From an actinobacterium SCGC AAA044-N04 (GTDB taxonomy: Bacteria > Actinomycetota > Actinomycetes > Nanopelagicales > Nanopelagicaceae): a stretch of 64,000 nucleotides of DNA. A program made the translations under genes and the position numbers. Location of the stretch: NCBI GenBank assembly GCA_000378885.1, contig KB900461.1, forward strand, positions 97,846 through 161,845. The letters run 5' to 3'. Below the pieces are notes generated by a model. It was not told where the DNA came from and did not search any database. It worked only from the letters and a program-made list of their open reading frames with translations. Below are positions 48,229 through 57,288 of the stretch, in pieces; the stretch's first letter is position 1; each line of letters begins with the position of its first letter.

Positions 48229-48301
48229 TGCCCCCAACGGGATTCGAACCCGTGTTACCGCCGTGAAAGGGCGATGTCCTAGGCCCCTAGACGATGGGGA
48301 C
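48229..48301 (-). tRNA. tRNA-Glu (TTC)
   Basis: GTCCCCATCGTCTAGGGGCCTAGGACATCGCCCTTTCACGGCGGTAACACGGGTTCGAATCCCGTTGGGGGCA. Confidence 0.95.
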
Positions 48302-48373
48302 GTTTCAAGGCTTGGCAATCTTACCCGCCTAAAGGCGGGTAACCAAACCGCGATTATTGTGCTTAATTACCTA

Positions 48374-49105
48374 TTAATTGAGCGCCCAACGAACAGTAAT
48401 TGTCACTGTGACATCTTGCTCACCTAGATCAATCTCAACGGCTGCAGCATCTGCTGCTCCTGCCTTGGCCATTGGAAATGGTGATGAGTAGATAGGTGAA
48501 GATTGCTCGTCAAGGAAAAGGACCTTGCCGATGCTAGTTCCTAGAAGCTTTGCATAGGATGAAGCTTTTGATTTCGCGTTAGCTACTGCTGCTGCTCGGG
48601 CTTCTTCTGTGGCAAGTGATGGATTAAGTGTTGTCGGTATTACTCCACCCAACTGCAGATTATCCCCGCCTGCAGTTACTACTGCTTCAATGATTGTGCC
48701 AGCATCAGAAGCTTTTCTGATGAGGACATCAAATGATTGTGTTGCACGGTAGCCAGTGATCTTGGTGCCAGCTTCTTGTGTGTAGTTGTATTCAGGATAA
48801 ACAGAGATGTTGGCAGAGCGAATATCTTTAACCGCAATTCCTTTTTCTTTTAGCACTGCGCGCACAGCTGCAGCAGATTTGCTGGCAGAAGATAACGCTG
48901 CCGCATTAGTTGATGCCAAGGCAGAGACTGTGGCATTAAAGCGAACTGCATCGGGGACAACTGAGACTGTGCCGACACCTGTGACGGTGATGTAGCGGGT
49001 ATTGGTGGTGTCAGCGGCATTGGCTGGAATGGCTAGGGCCACAACGCCGGCAACAGCTGAGACGGTGAGGATGGATACGATGGTGCGAATACGGTTTAGT
49101 TTCAT
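48374..49105 (-). CDS. SIMPL (DUF541) domain secreted protein
   Basis: ITVTGVGTVSVVPDAVRFNATVSALAST...; N-terminal signal sequence; Met at 49105 preferred over ORF-track start 49123. Confidence 0.88.
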   Translation of the reverse strand: MKLNRIRTIVSILTVSAVAGVVALAIPANAADTTNTRYITVTGVGTVSVVPDAVRFNATVSALASTNAAALSSASKSAAAVRAVLKEKGIAVKDIRSANISVYPEYNYTQEAGTKITGYRATQSFDVLIRKASDAGTIIEAVVTAGGDNLQLGGVIPTTLNPSLATEEARAAAVANAKSKASSYAKLLGTSIGKVLFLDEQSSPIYSSPFPMAKAGAADAAAVEIDLGEQDVTVTITVRWALN

Positions 49106-49172
49106 GACTCTATTGTCGCTCATAGGCTGGGATCAGGGTTAATTAAATCTGTGAAAAGTGAGAGAATTAAGG

Positions 49173-50132
49173 ATGAGCCAATTCCTCTCTAACTGCACGG
49201 CAGATGCCATGGCTAGCGCTGCTGGGCAATTAATGGCTGGGGATTTAGTGGCCTTTCCTACCGAGACTGTTTATGGCCTAGGGGCAGATGCTTCTAATTC
49301 GCATGCTGTGGCAAGGGTTTATGAAGTAAAGGGGCGGCCTAATGATCACCCTTTAATTGTTCATATTGCATCCATGGAGCGCATGGGTGAGTGGGCGAGT
49401 GATGTGCCTGAATATGCAATTGCGCTTGCCAGATCTTTTTGGCCGGGGCCAATGACATTGGTGTTAAAGCGAAGTGAATTAGCAGGTGATTTTGTGACAG
49501 GTGGGCAAGACACTGTTGGGATCCGAGTACCAGATCATGTTGTGGCGCTGGCTTTGCTAGAGGCTTTTGAGAAGGTGGGTGGTAAAGGTGTGGCAGCACC
49601 GAGTGCCAATAGATTTGGTCATGTCTCCCCTACTAACGCAGGGGCAGTTATTGAAGAGTTAGGTGATTACCTGCAATCTGGTGATGTTGTCCTCGATGGT
49701 GGTGCCTGCAATGTGGGCGTTGAATCAACGATTATTGATTGCACGTCAGGTGCGCCTAAGGTTTTAAGGCCTGGGGCTATCAGTGTGGCAATGATTGAAG
49801 AGTGCACAGGGTTAAAAACTACAGAGAGTGATTCAAGCATTCGTGTTAGCGGATCGTTAGAGAATCACTATGCACCTATTGCAAAAGTTTTATTGTGTGA
49901 AACTCCAACACCAGGACAAGGCTTTATTGCCCATTCCAGTATCAAAACTCCAGAAGGTGTTATTCGCCTTGCAGCGCCAAATAATGATGAGGAGTTTGCA
50001 CAACTTCTGTATTCGGCTCTTCGAGAAGCTGATACTCAAGGATTAGCCGAAGTAGTGGTTGTGCAGCCCATTGGTATTGGAATTGCTGTGGCAATCAGGG
50101 ATCGCCTTGCACGGGCTGCTAACGGGCGTTAA
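49173..50132 (+). CDS. L-threonylcarbamoyladenylate synthase (Sua5/YrdC)
   Basis: LVAFPTETVYGLGADASNSHAVARVYEVKGRPNDHPLIVHI, SANRFGHVSPTNA; start at MSQFL preferred over 49158. Confidence 0.93.
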   Translation: MSQFLSNCTADAMASAAGQLMAGDLVAFPTETVYGLGADASNSHAVARVYEVKGRPNDHPLIVHIASMERMGEWASDVPEYAIALARSFWPGPMTLVLKRSELAGDFVTGGQDTVGIRVPDHVVALALLEAFEKVGGKGVAAPSANRFGHVSPTNAGAVIEELGDYLQSGDVVLDGGACNVGVESTIIDCTSGAPKVLRPGAISVAMIEECTGLKTTESDSSIRVSGSLENHYAPIAKVLLCETPTPGQGFIAHSSIKTPEGVIRLAAPNNDEEFAQLLYSALREADTQGLAEVVVVQPIGIGIAVAIRDRLARAANGR

Positions 50133-50178
50133 GAGGGCAAAGGAGCAGTTAAATCTCCGATACGATTGCGCGCTAGTG

Positions 50179-50251
50179 GGGCCTATAGCTCAGTCGGTAG
50201 AGCAACGGACTTTTAATCCGTGGGTCGACGGTTCGAGCCCGTCTGGGCCCA
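50179..50251 (+). tRNA. tRNA-Lys (TTT)
   Basis: GGGCCTATAGCTCAGTCGGTAGAGCAACGGACTTTTAATCCGTGGGTCGACGGTTCGAGCCCGTCTGGGCCCA. Confidence 0.95.
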
Positions 50252-50311
50252 CTCATTTGCTTCTCAAGTTTCTACCAACTCCTTCTTCTGCGAATTAGAT
50301 ACCCTGTCCGC

Positions 50312-51568
50312 ATGCAAACATCTCTCCAGAAGAAAATTCTAATTTCTATGGTGATGGTGTCTTCACTTCTTTTATCAACTCCCACGCAAGCAGCCCCCAA
50401 AAACATTGCCGGCATAGCATGCAAGAAAGCTGGAGCTTCACAGGTCGCTTCTGGTAAAACTTATGTGTGCACTTTAGTTGGCAAAAAACTTGTGTGGAAG
50501 ATCAAAGCAACTCCCGCCCCAACACCAGCCGCACCAACTTGGGCAGAGATTGAGGCTGAAAAGACTGCGGCTGCAGCTAAAGCTGCTGAGGAAGTTCGCT
50601 TAAAACAAGAAGTGGAAGCAAAAGCAGCGGCAGAGTTGAAGGCAAAACAAGAAGCCGAGGCCAAGGCAGCAGAAGAACTCAAATTAAAACTAGAGGCCGA
50701 AGCAAAGGCTGCGAAGATAGAAGCTGAGCGTCCAAAGGTTCAAGGATTAACTATTGGGAATCTTTTGTGGGGCGATGACTTTAAGGGAACAAAGGATTCA
50801 GTCATTGACCAGAAAAATTGGAGTGCACGAAATTGCCATCGAGTCCCGTATGAAATGGGTGGCGGTGCGTGTTTTGGAACAGAATCCAATTACTACGCAC
50901 CATCTGCAATTAAGTTAGATGGATCTGAAGAAGGCGCAGCAGTTATATCAACAACCCGTGCGGTGTGGCCACTTCCATCTGATGCCGGATCTTGTTTGAG
51001 TAATGGTTGTGCATTTGTGAGCGGACGCTTTGATACACATGGCAAAGTTTCATTCCAGTATGGCTTTATTGAAGCTCGCATCAAGATGCCGGCGGGCAGC
51101 GGCAATCACCCAGCTTTCTGGATGCTTGGCGACAACATCAATCAAGTGGGTTGGCCAACTACGGGCGAGCTAGACATAACTGAGATTCACAGCAATGACC
51201 CAAATGTGACTACAGCTGCCATTAACTACTCCACCTACTTTGCCCCAAATAGTTGTTGTAGCAATCATAAATATACTGTTGCCGCATTAAATGTTGGGGC
51301 GGATGTGAGCGCAGGGTTCCATACCTATGCAGTTGCCTGGTTACCAGATTCTGTCTCCTTTTATGTTGATAACCGCTTAATTTCAACAACGACTCCTCAA
51401 AGCCTTGGTGGCTATTGGAGCTTTAACGATAAGTTCTTCCTTATTCTAAATAACGCAGTCAATGCAGGTTTTAGTGGTTCTTGGGAAAACCTGCAGTCTT
51501 CAACCATGACCATTGATTGGGTTCGCAGCTACCAGTTAAACGGTCAGGGCCAAGTCTTTACAAAGTAA
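50312..51568 (+). CDS. Secreted GH16 glucanase with N-terminal Cys-pair module and Ala/Glu/Lys-rich helical stalk
   Basis: Catalytic motif GELDITE; IACKKAGASQVASGKTYVCTLVGKKLVWK module; AEKTAAAAKAAEEVRLKQEVEAKAAAELKAKQEAEAKAAEELK stalk. Confidence 0.88.
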   Translation: MQTSLQKKILISMVMVSSLLLSTPTQAAPKNIAGIACKKAGASQVASGKTYVCTLVGKKLVWKIKATPAPTPAAPTWAEIEAEKTAAAAKAAEEVRLKQEVEAKAAAELKAKQEAEAKAAEELKLKLEAEAKAAKIEAERPKVQGLTIGNLLWGDDFKGTKDSVIDQKNWSARNCHRVPYEMGGGACFGTESNYYAPSAIKLDGSEEGAAVISTTRAVWPLPSDAGSCLSNGCAFVSGRFDTHGKVSFQYGFIEARIKMPAGSGNHPAFWMLGDNINQVGWPTTGELDITEIHSNDPNVTTAAINYSTYFAPNSCCSNHKYTVAALNVGADVSAGFHTYAVAWLPDSVSFYVDNRLISTTTPQSLGGYWSFNDKFFLILNNAVNAGFSGSWENLQSSTMTIDWVRSYQLNGQGQVFTK

Positions 51569-51606
51569 AAACTCCCGGCATCCTTGTTAGGACACCGGGA
51601 GTTTTT
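51567..51606. terminator. Bidirectional rho-independent terminator between convergent genes
   Basis: AAAAACTCCCGG-catccttgttaggaca-CCGGGAGTTTTT. Confidence 0.92.
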
Positions 51607-51617
51607 CTTTCGAGGGC

Positions 51618-52949
51618 TTACTTCTTTTTATAACCAGAAGGACACTTTGGATTAACTCCAGTTACCTTCTTTGTTGTCTTCCCCTTAATGCATGTGATTG
51701 TTGTTGCTTTAGCAGCACCAGCAGCTGCATAAACATCAAATGTCACTAGATCAACATCAGCATCTTTATCGCCATAGCCAGGGATAACTGCTTTGAATGT
51801 GCCATACAGGCGAGTTTTAGGAGCCATCGCATTGGGTGATGCAGGTGCTGCCTCAGTACCAGTGGTGTCAGTGTTCTTGATAGTGAAAGTGACTTCACCA
51901 GCTGCATTTGTTTTAGCCTTTAGATCCCCACCTGATGCTGAATCAGCTGCTGGGACACCAATCTTGGTGCTACCAGATAGCCAGTTAGCTTTTGAAAGGC
52001 TGTAAGGAGCGTTAATTTGCAGTGTTACTTCTGTGTTTGCAAGTGGTGTTGTTCCATCTTTAGTAACTAAGTACTTCAATGTCAGCGTTGAACCAGCAGA
52101 GATATATGTGTAGTAAGCACGGGTCTTTGCTGAGTAATACTGAGCAATGTCTCCCGTTGTATCAACGCTATTTGTTGGACCGAAAACCGGTGATACAAGA
52201 CGCATGGATGGCAATAACTTAGGTGCCACAATAGTTGGAGTTGGAGTTGGTGTTGGTGTTGGGGTAGCCGTTGGAGTTGGAGTTGGCGTTGCGGTCGCAA
52301 CCGGAGTCGGAGCTGGCTTTTTTGCTTCAGTTAAAAAGTGAATTTCAAGAATGTCAACATCTTGTGATCTCTGTGCAGCATCACGGGCAGGAGTGGTCGA
52401 ATAAGTTCCGAGCCAGACCGCTAGTTGTGTATATTGCTTTCCAGTTGGGATTGTTACTCCATCATTTGGAACGGATGCTTCTCCGCTACTGTCTTTGTTA
52501 ATAATGGAAAAAGATAATTTACCGGAAGAGTCGGTAGTCAAGGGAACAAGTAGTCCATCTGAAGGACGTCCAGAAACAACTGGAATTTGTCGGCCATCTT
52601 GGAACTCTGAGTTAGCAGTACCAACGGTGTACCCAGGATTTAAAACAAGAGTCACTGGAGTATTAGGAAGTGAGTTGCCAGCGGCATCTTTGACAATCCA
52701 GGAAAGTTTAATGGTGGAACCGACCTGAGCTACAACATCTATCAGTTTCACATCAGGAGTGAAATATCGCACGAAGTTAGCGACATCTTCATTGGCGGCT
52801 TTGTTGTATAGAGACCAGGCATATCCGGAAGAACCAGCGACGTCCCAACGTAAGGATGGGAAAGCACTTGCTGCCATAGCAGAGTTGGGTGCTGTCAATC
52901 CAAAGGTTAATAGAAATGCAGCTAAGAGTCCGCTCACTATCTTTTTCAT
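51618..52949 (-). CDS. Secreted protein with two Ig-like (Big_1/invasin-like) domains, TP-repeat linker and Cys-pair tail
   Basis: Signal peptide; VKDAAGNSLPNTPVTLVLNPGY / VTKDGTTPLANTEVTLQINAPY; tail TTITCIKGKTTKKVTGVNPKCPSGYKKK. Confidence 0.8.
   Translation of the reverse strand: MKKIVSGLLAAFLLTFGLTAPNSAMAASAFPSLRWDVAGSSGYAWSLYNKAANEDVANFVRYFTPDVKLIDVVAQVGSTIKLSWIVKDAAGNSLPNTPVTLVLNPGYTVGTANSEFQDGRQIPVVSGRPSDGLLVPLTTDSSGKLSFSIINKDSSGEASVPNDGVTIPTGKQYTQLAVWLGTYSTTPARDAAQRSQDVDILEIHFLTEAKKPAPTPVATATPTPTPTATPTPTPTPTPTIVAPKLLPSMRLVSPVFGPTNSVDTTGDIAQYYSAKTRAYYTYISAGSTLTLKYLVTKDGTTPLANTEVTLQINAPYSLSKANWLSGSTKIGVPAADSASGGDLKAKTNAAGEVTFTIKNTDTTGTEAAPASPNAMAPKTRLYGTFKAVIPGYGDKDADVDLVTFDVYAAAGAAKATTITCIKGKTTKKVTGVNPKCPSGYKKK
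52226..52310. repeat. Low-complexity hexamer-like repeat (GTTGGA/GTTGGT) encoding the TP linker
   Basis: ttggagttggagttggtgttggtgttgg... on the plus strand. Confidence 0.8.
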
Positions 52950-52969
52950 TCTGTTTCCTTACTCGAGGG

Positions 52970-53884
52970 TTACTTCTTGATTACTTTTCCAACGCCGTTC
53001 ACTGAGTAAAATCTAATGTAATCAACATTAAGTTGTGCTTGATTGAGGTATGGGTCGATATATTCCCCAGCATAAGTGCCACCCATAGCCAGATTCAAGA
53101 TGATAAAGAACTCTTGGTTAAAGACCCACCCGCGAGCGCCTGTGTCCTGGGATGAGACCGTGCCGTTGACTCGGCCATCGACAATGAAATCTATGGAGTT
53201 CTTTTTCCATTCAATTGCATAGGTGTGGTAGTCGTCAGATAGTGGGGCGTAATTTAAAAACTGTGTTCCAAGTCCAGCACCAGGCGGGGTTGTTGGACCG
53301 TGAATTGCAGAGGTTGAACGATCAGAATAATCTCCACGCGCTTCCATAATGTCGATCTCCCCGCACTCAGGCCATGGGACACCATCTAGAAGGTCACCAC
53401 CGAGCATCCAAAATGCGGGCCAGGTTCCAATTCCTTGTGGCAACTTCATGCGGGCCTCAATACGGCCATACTGGAAACTAACTTTGCGAGCAGTTTTCAT
53501 GCGAGCGCTAGTGAATTGGCACTCTGAACATCGATTGAGGATGTCCTCAGTTCCTGGATCATTTCCTACTTGTTCTGAATATTCATTAGAGATGCGCTTG
53601 GCTGTGATGACAAGGCGCCCAGAGCCATCCATTGAGGCGTTGAGGGCTTTGTCGGTGTAGTACTGGCGCTCTGAGTTTCCCCAGCCTCCGCCACCGATTT
53701 CACGGCTCCAATTTTTAGCCGATGGGGAAGTCCCCTTCTTGCCATTGAACTCATCTGACCACAAAAGCTTCAAGGTCTTCTTCGAAGCTGCATCGGCAGC
53801 TGGGTTGACCATAAAAGTCAGGGCAACACAGATGGCAACAAGAACACTGGCAGGGGCCAGGATAATCTTCTTGTTTGCCATCAC
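52970..53884 (-). CDS. Secreted GH16 beta-glucanase (laminarinase-type)
   Basis: Signal peptide MANKKIILAPASVLVAICVALTFMVNPAADA; catalytic GEIDIME. Confidence 0.93.
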   Translation of the reverse strand: MMANKKIILAPASVLVAICVALTFMVNPAADAASKKTLKLLWSDEFNGKKGTSPSAKNWSREIGGGGWGNSERQYYTDKALNASMDGSGRLVITAKRISNEYSEQVGNDPGTEDILNRCSECQFTSARMKTARKVSFQYGRIEARMKLPQGIGTWPAFWMLGGDLLDGVPWPECGEIDIMEARGDYSDRSTSAIHGPTTPPGAGLGTQFLNYAPLSDDYHTYAIEWKKNSIDFIVDGRVNGTVSSQDTGARGWVFNQEFFIILNLAMGGTYAGEYIDPYLNQAQLNVDYIRFYSVNGVGKVIKK

Positions 53885-53960
53885 TTGCTCCTCATCGTTA
53901 CCCAATTTTAACCATATTACGCTTGCGCTAGATGGCGCTAAAGGTTTAAATAGCGTACCT

Positions 53961-53974
53961 TGAAACCGCTTTCA
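53961..53974. promoter_or_regulatory. LacI-family operator between divergent GH16 and ABC transporter genes
   Basis: TGAAACCGCTTTCA, matching the palindrome TGAAAGCGCTTTCA at 60791 at 13/14 positions. Confidence 0.82.
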
Positions 53975-54068
53975 TGGAAACCCCAAGGGCGAGAGTTATC
54001 CAGAGAGTTTTAAGGTTTTGTCTTTGGCTTGCCAGATGTCAGGTCTTTTTAATTGAAGGGTTTCACTC

Positions 54069-55415
54069 ATGAAGAAGTTGACCACTAGAAATGCATTTCT
54101 TGGGGTAATTGTTGCAATTGCAGTCTCTGCAGGTTTGTTGACTGTGCCTGCAAAAGCTGCCGACCCAATCACTCTAACAATCTGGACCTTTGGCGAAGTC
54201 ATTCAGCCAGGTTTGCAACGTGAATACCAAAAGCTTCACCCTGAAATTAAAATTATTCCAATTAAGAACGACGTTGATCCATTGCACCAAAAGACAATTC
54301 TCTCCTGCCAAACAGGTGGACCTGCAGACATCATCGCCTTTGAGGTTCCTTACTCAGGTTACTGGCGCACAGGAAATCGCCCCAACTGCTTCCAAGATTT
54401 ACGACAGATGAAGACAACAGACACAAATGCTGCTGCAGGTGTTGCAGCTGGGTTATCAGCAACTGATATTAAGAAGAACTACCTTCCATGGCGCTGGGAA
54501 CAAGGCGTTGCATTTAATGACAGCGTCATTGGTATCCCAACAGATGTAGGCGGACTACAAGTTGCTTATCGATCAGATTTATTCAAAAAGGCAGGATTGC
54601 CCACTGATCGTGTAGCCGTTAGTAAGTTGTGGCCAACATGGGAAAAATTCATTGAAGTTGGACAGAAGTATGTTTCAAAGTTAACTCCTGCAGAAAAGAA
54701 ATCTAATAAGGGCTTCATTGATGATGCTGGTTCAATCTATGCAGCAGTAATGAACCAAGGAACAGTTAAGTACTACCAGCCAGATGGCACTGATGCAGGA
54801 AAGCTTGTCTATAAGACAAATCCTCAAATCAAAAAGGCTTGGGACACAACCGTTAAAGCTCTCAATGCCGGTATCGGCGCTCGCCTAGGCCAGTTCACTT
54901 CAGACTGGAATATCGGCATGAATAAGGGCGCAATGGCAACGATTTTGGCACCAGCCTGGATGCTTGATTACATCAAGAAGCAAGCTCCAGATACAAAGGG
55001 CAAGTGGGATATTGCAGATCTTCCAGTCGGTGGTGGAAACCAAGGCGGAACAGAGTTAGCAATTCCAAGTTATTCAAAGAATAAGCAAGCAGCTTATGAC
55101 TTCTTAACCTGGTATTTAGCTCCAGAGCAACAGTTGAAGGTATTTAAGACTTACGGTCTTTTTCCTTCAACATCTGTTCTCTATGACGATGCAGCCCTAC
55201 TTGAGTACAAAGATGAATTCTTTAGCAACGCACCAGTTGGTCAGATTTACACCAAGGGTGTTTTGAAGTTGAAGCCAATCTTTGAAGGCGAGCTACAGCG
55301 CAAGATTGACTCTACTTTTGGTGCAGGACTTGGTCGTGTTGCATCTAAGAAGATGACATCTGAAAAATCTTACGCATTGGTGATATCAGATATCGATAAG
55401 CTCTTTAGAAACTAA
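54069..55415 (+). CDS. Carbohydrate ABC transporter substrate-binding protein
   Basis: Signal peptide MKKLTTRNAFLGVIVAIAVSAGLLTVPAKA; ITLTIWTFGEVIQPGLQREYQKLHPEIKI. Confidence 0.93.
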   Translation: MKKLTTRNAFLGVIVAIAVSAGLLTVPAKAADPITLTIWTFGEVIQPGLQREYQKLHPEIKIIPIKNDVDPLHQKTILSCQTGGPADIIAFEVPYSGYWRTGNRPNCFQDLRQMKTTDTNAAAGVAAGLSATDIKKNYLPWRWEQGVAFNDSVIGIPTDVGGLQVAYRSDLFKKAGLPTDRVAVSKLWPTWEKFIEVGQKYVSKLTPAEKKSNKGFIDDAGSIYAAVMNQGTVKYYQPDGTDAGKLVYKTNPQIKKAWDTTVKALNAGIGARLGQFTSDWNIGMNKGAMATILAPAWMLDYIKKQAPDTKGKWDIADLPVGGGNQGGTELAIPSYSKNKQAAYDFLTWYLAPEQQLKVFKTYGLFPSTSVLYDDAALLEYKDEFFSNAPVGQIYTKGVLKLKPIFEGELQRKIDSTFGAGLGRVASKKMTSEKSYALVISDIDKLFRN

Positions 55416-55427
55416 AGAGAACCTCTG

Positions 55428-56405
55428 ATGACATTGATTAAGGACAGTAAGGGGCGCTCAAAAGCGCCTCTTACTCCTTGGAAACAAAAGAGCAAGAAAG
55501 AGAAAAAGCCGCTACCTGGTGTTGCATCACTAAATGGTCGCTGGGGTTATCCGGCTATTGCTCCTTTTTTCATGATTTTCTTAATCTTTGGCGTCGCACC
55601 AGTTGCTTATTCCATTTACATCTCATTTTTTAAATGGGATCCATTGGGAACTTCAGAATTTAATGGTTTGAATAACTTTATTTTCTTACTTCAAGACTCT
55701 GATTTTTGGCTGGCAATAAGAAACACATTTAGTATCTGGGCACTATCAACATTTCCCCAGATGCTAATCGCCATTAGCTTGGCGGCAATCTTGCGCAATA
55801 GACGCCTTAAGGGAAAATCTTTTTGGCGAACTATTCTCTTGGTTCCAAATATCACCTCCGTCATCGCAATTACCATTGTGTTTCAGCAGTTATTTGGCCG
55901 TGACTATGGCCTTATCAATGGAATTATTGGATTGATTCCAGGCGTTGACCACATAGATTTCATTGAAGGAATCATCCCTAGCCATATTCAGATTGCGACC
56001 ATGATTACCTGGCGCTGGGTTGGTTATAACACACTGATTTTCTTAGCATCCATGCTGGCAATTCCTGATGAGCTATATGAATCAGCTTCAGTGGATGGTG
56101 CAACTAAGTGGCAGCAGTTTAAGTATGTGACTCTTCCTTCACTAAAAAATACCATCACCTTCGTTCTCATTGTTGGAACTATTGGTGGTTTGCAGGTATT
56201 TGCTGAGCCACAGCAGCTGGCAGCAGATGGTGGATCAACAAAGCAGTTCCTGACATTGACCTTATTCTTATATAACCAGGCATTCTTGAACAACAAGTAT
56301 GGCTACGCAGCAGCTATCGGTATTGCCATCACCGTGATTGTCTTGATTATCTCTGCAATTAACTTTGTTATTACCCGTCGTATTTCAGGTGAGGGCGGGC
56401 GATGA
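55428..56405 (+). CDS. Carbohydrate ABC transporter permease 1
   Basis: MetI-like; EAA-type loop YESASVDGATKWQQFKYVTLPSLKN. Confidence 0.92.
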   Translation: MTLIKDSKGRSKAPLTPWKQKSKKEKKPLPGVASLNGRWGYPAIAPFFMIFLIFGVAPVAYSIYISFFKWDPLGTSEFNGLNNFIFLLQDSDFWLAIRNTFSIWALSTFPQMLIAISLAAILRNRRLKGKSFWRTILLVPNITSVIAITIVFQQLFGRDYGLINGIIGLIPGVDHIDFIEGIIPSHIQIATMITWRWVGYNTLIFLASMLAIPDELYESASVDGATKWQQFKYVTLPSLKNTITFVLIVGTIGGLQVFAEPQQLAADGGSTKQFLTLTLFLYNQAFLNNKYGYAAAIGIAITVIVLIISAINFVITRRISGEGGR

Positions 56406-57247
56406 AGCGCAATATCCCTAAGTGGCAAAAGACGTCCAAGCTGCATTACACAATGCTCTCTCTCATTACATTCCTCTCCATTTTCCCTTTCTATTGGATG
56501 TTTATTGTTTCCTCCAATACTGATGCTGAGATTTCTAAGTCACCACCTTCACTAGTCCCCGGCCCTCGTTTTATGGAGGTTGCCCACAAGGTTCTCACCG
56601 CAGAGGGTGTTTACTTCACTAAGGCGCTAACAAATACATTTATTGTTGGAATTGCAATTGCAGTTGCTCAAGTGATCTTTTCAGCTATCGCAGGCTTTGC
56701 CTTTGCCAAGTTGCACTTTAAGGGCCGCCGCTTTTCAATTTTATTTGTTGTGGCAACGATGATGCTTCCAAGCCAGCTTGGAATTGTGCCTCTCTTTATT
56801 ATGGCTAATAAGCTCCACCTGGTTAATACTCTCTATGCCTTGATCGTTCCAGCCCTTGTCACCGCTTTTGGTGTGTTCTGGATGCGCCAAATCATTGATG
56901 CCCAAGTGCCCAATGAGATCCTTGAGGCAGCAAGTATTGATGGGGCATCTGTTCCAAGAGTTTTCTGGAGCATTGTTTTGCCAAGCATTCGCCAGAGTGC
57001 ATTTGTGCTGGGCCTCTTTGCTTTTTTGGCGGCGTGGAATGACTACTTATGGCCAACCATTGTTTTGCAATCACCCGAGAAGTTCACGCTCCAAGTTGCT
57101 CTCACACAGCTCAAGCCACTCTATGGACTTGATTACGCACTTCAGATGGGTGGTGCCTTCCTGGCAACTGCTCCACTGCTTATTCTTTTTATCTTCGTCG
57201 GTCGCCGCTTAGTAAGTGGTGTTATGGATGGGGCAATAAAAGGCTAA
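56402..57247 (+). CDS. Carbohydrate ABC transporter permease 2
   Basis: EAASIDGASVPRVFWSIVLPSIRQS. Confidence 0.92.
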   Translation: MKRNIPKWQKTSKLHYTMLSLITFLSIFPFYWMFIVSSNTDAEISKSPPSLVPGPRFMEVAHKVLTAEGVYFTKALTNTFIVGIAIAVAQVIFSAIAGFAFAKLHFKGRRFSILFVVATMMLPSQLGIVPLFIMANKLHLVNTLYALIVPALVTAFGVFWMRQIIDAQVPNEILEAASIDGASVPRVFWSIVLPSIRQSAFVLGLFAFLAAWNDYLWPTIVLQSPEKFTLQVALTQLKPLYGLDYALQMGGAFLATAPLLILFIFVGRRLVSGVMDGAIKG

Positions 57248-57288
57248 TGTTTAATTCGACCACCACTTCCAGTAAGAAAGGCATCACA

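Noticed and set aside
52226-52310. Possible CRISPR-like repeat array
   Set aside because: Hexamer-type in-frame TP codons with no spacers; no array and no cas genes in the window
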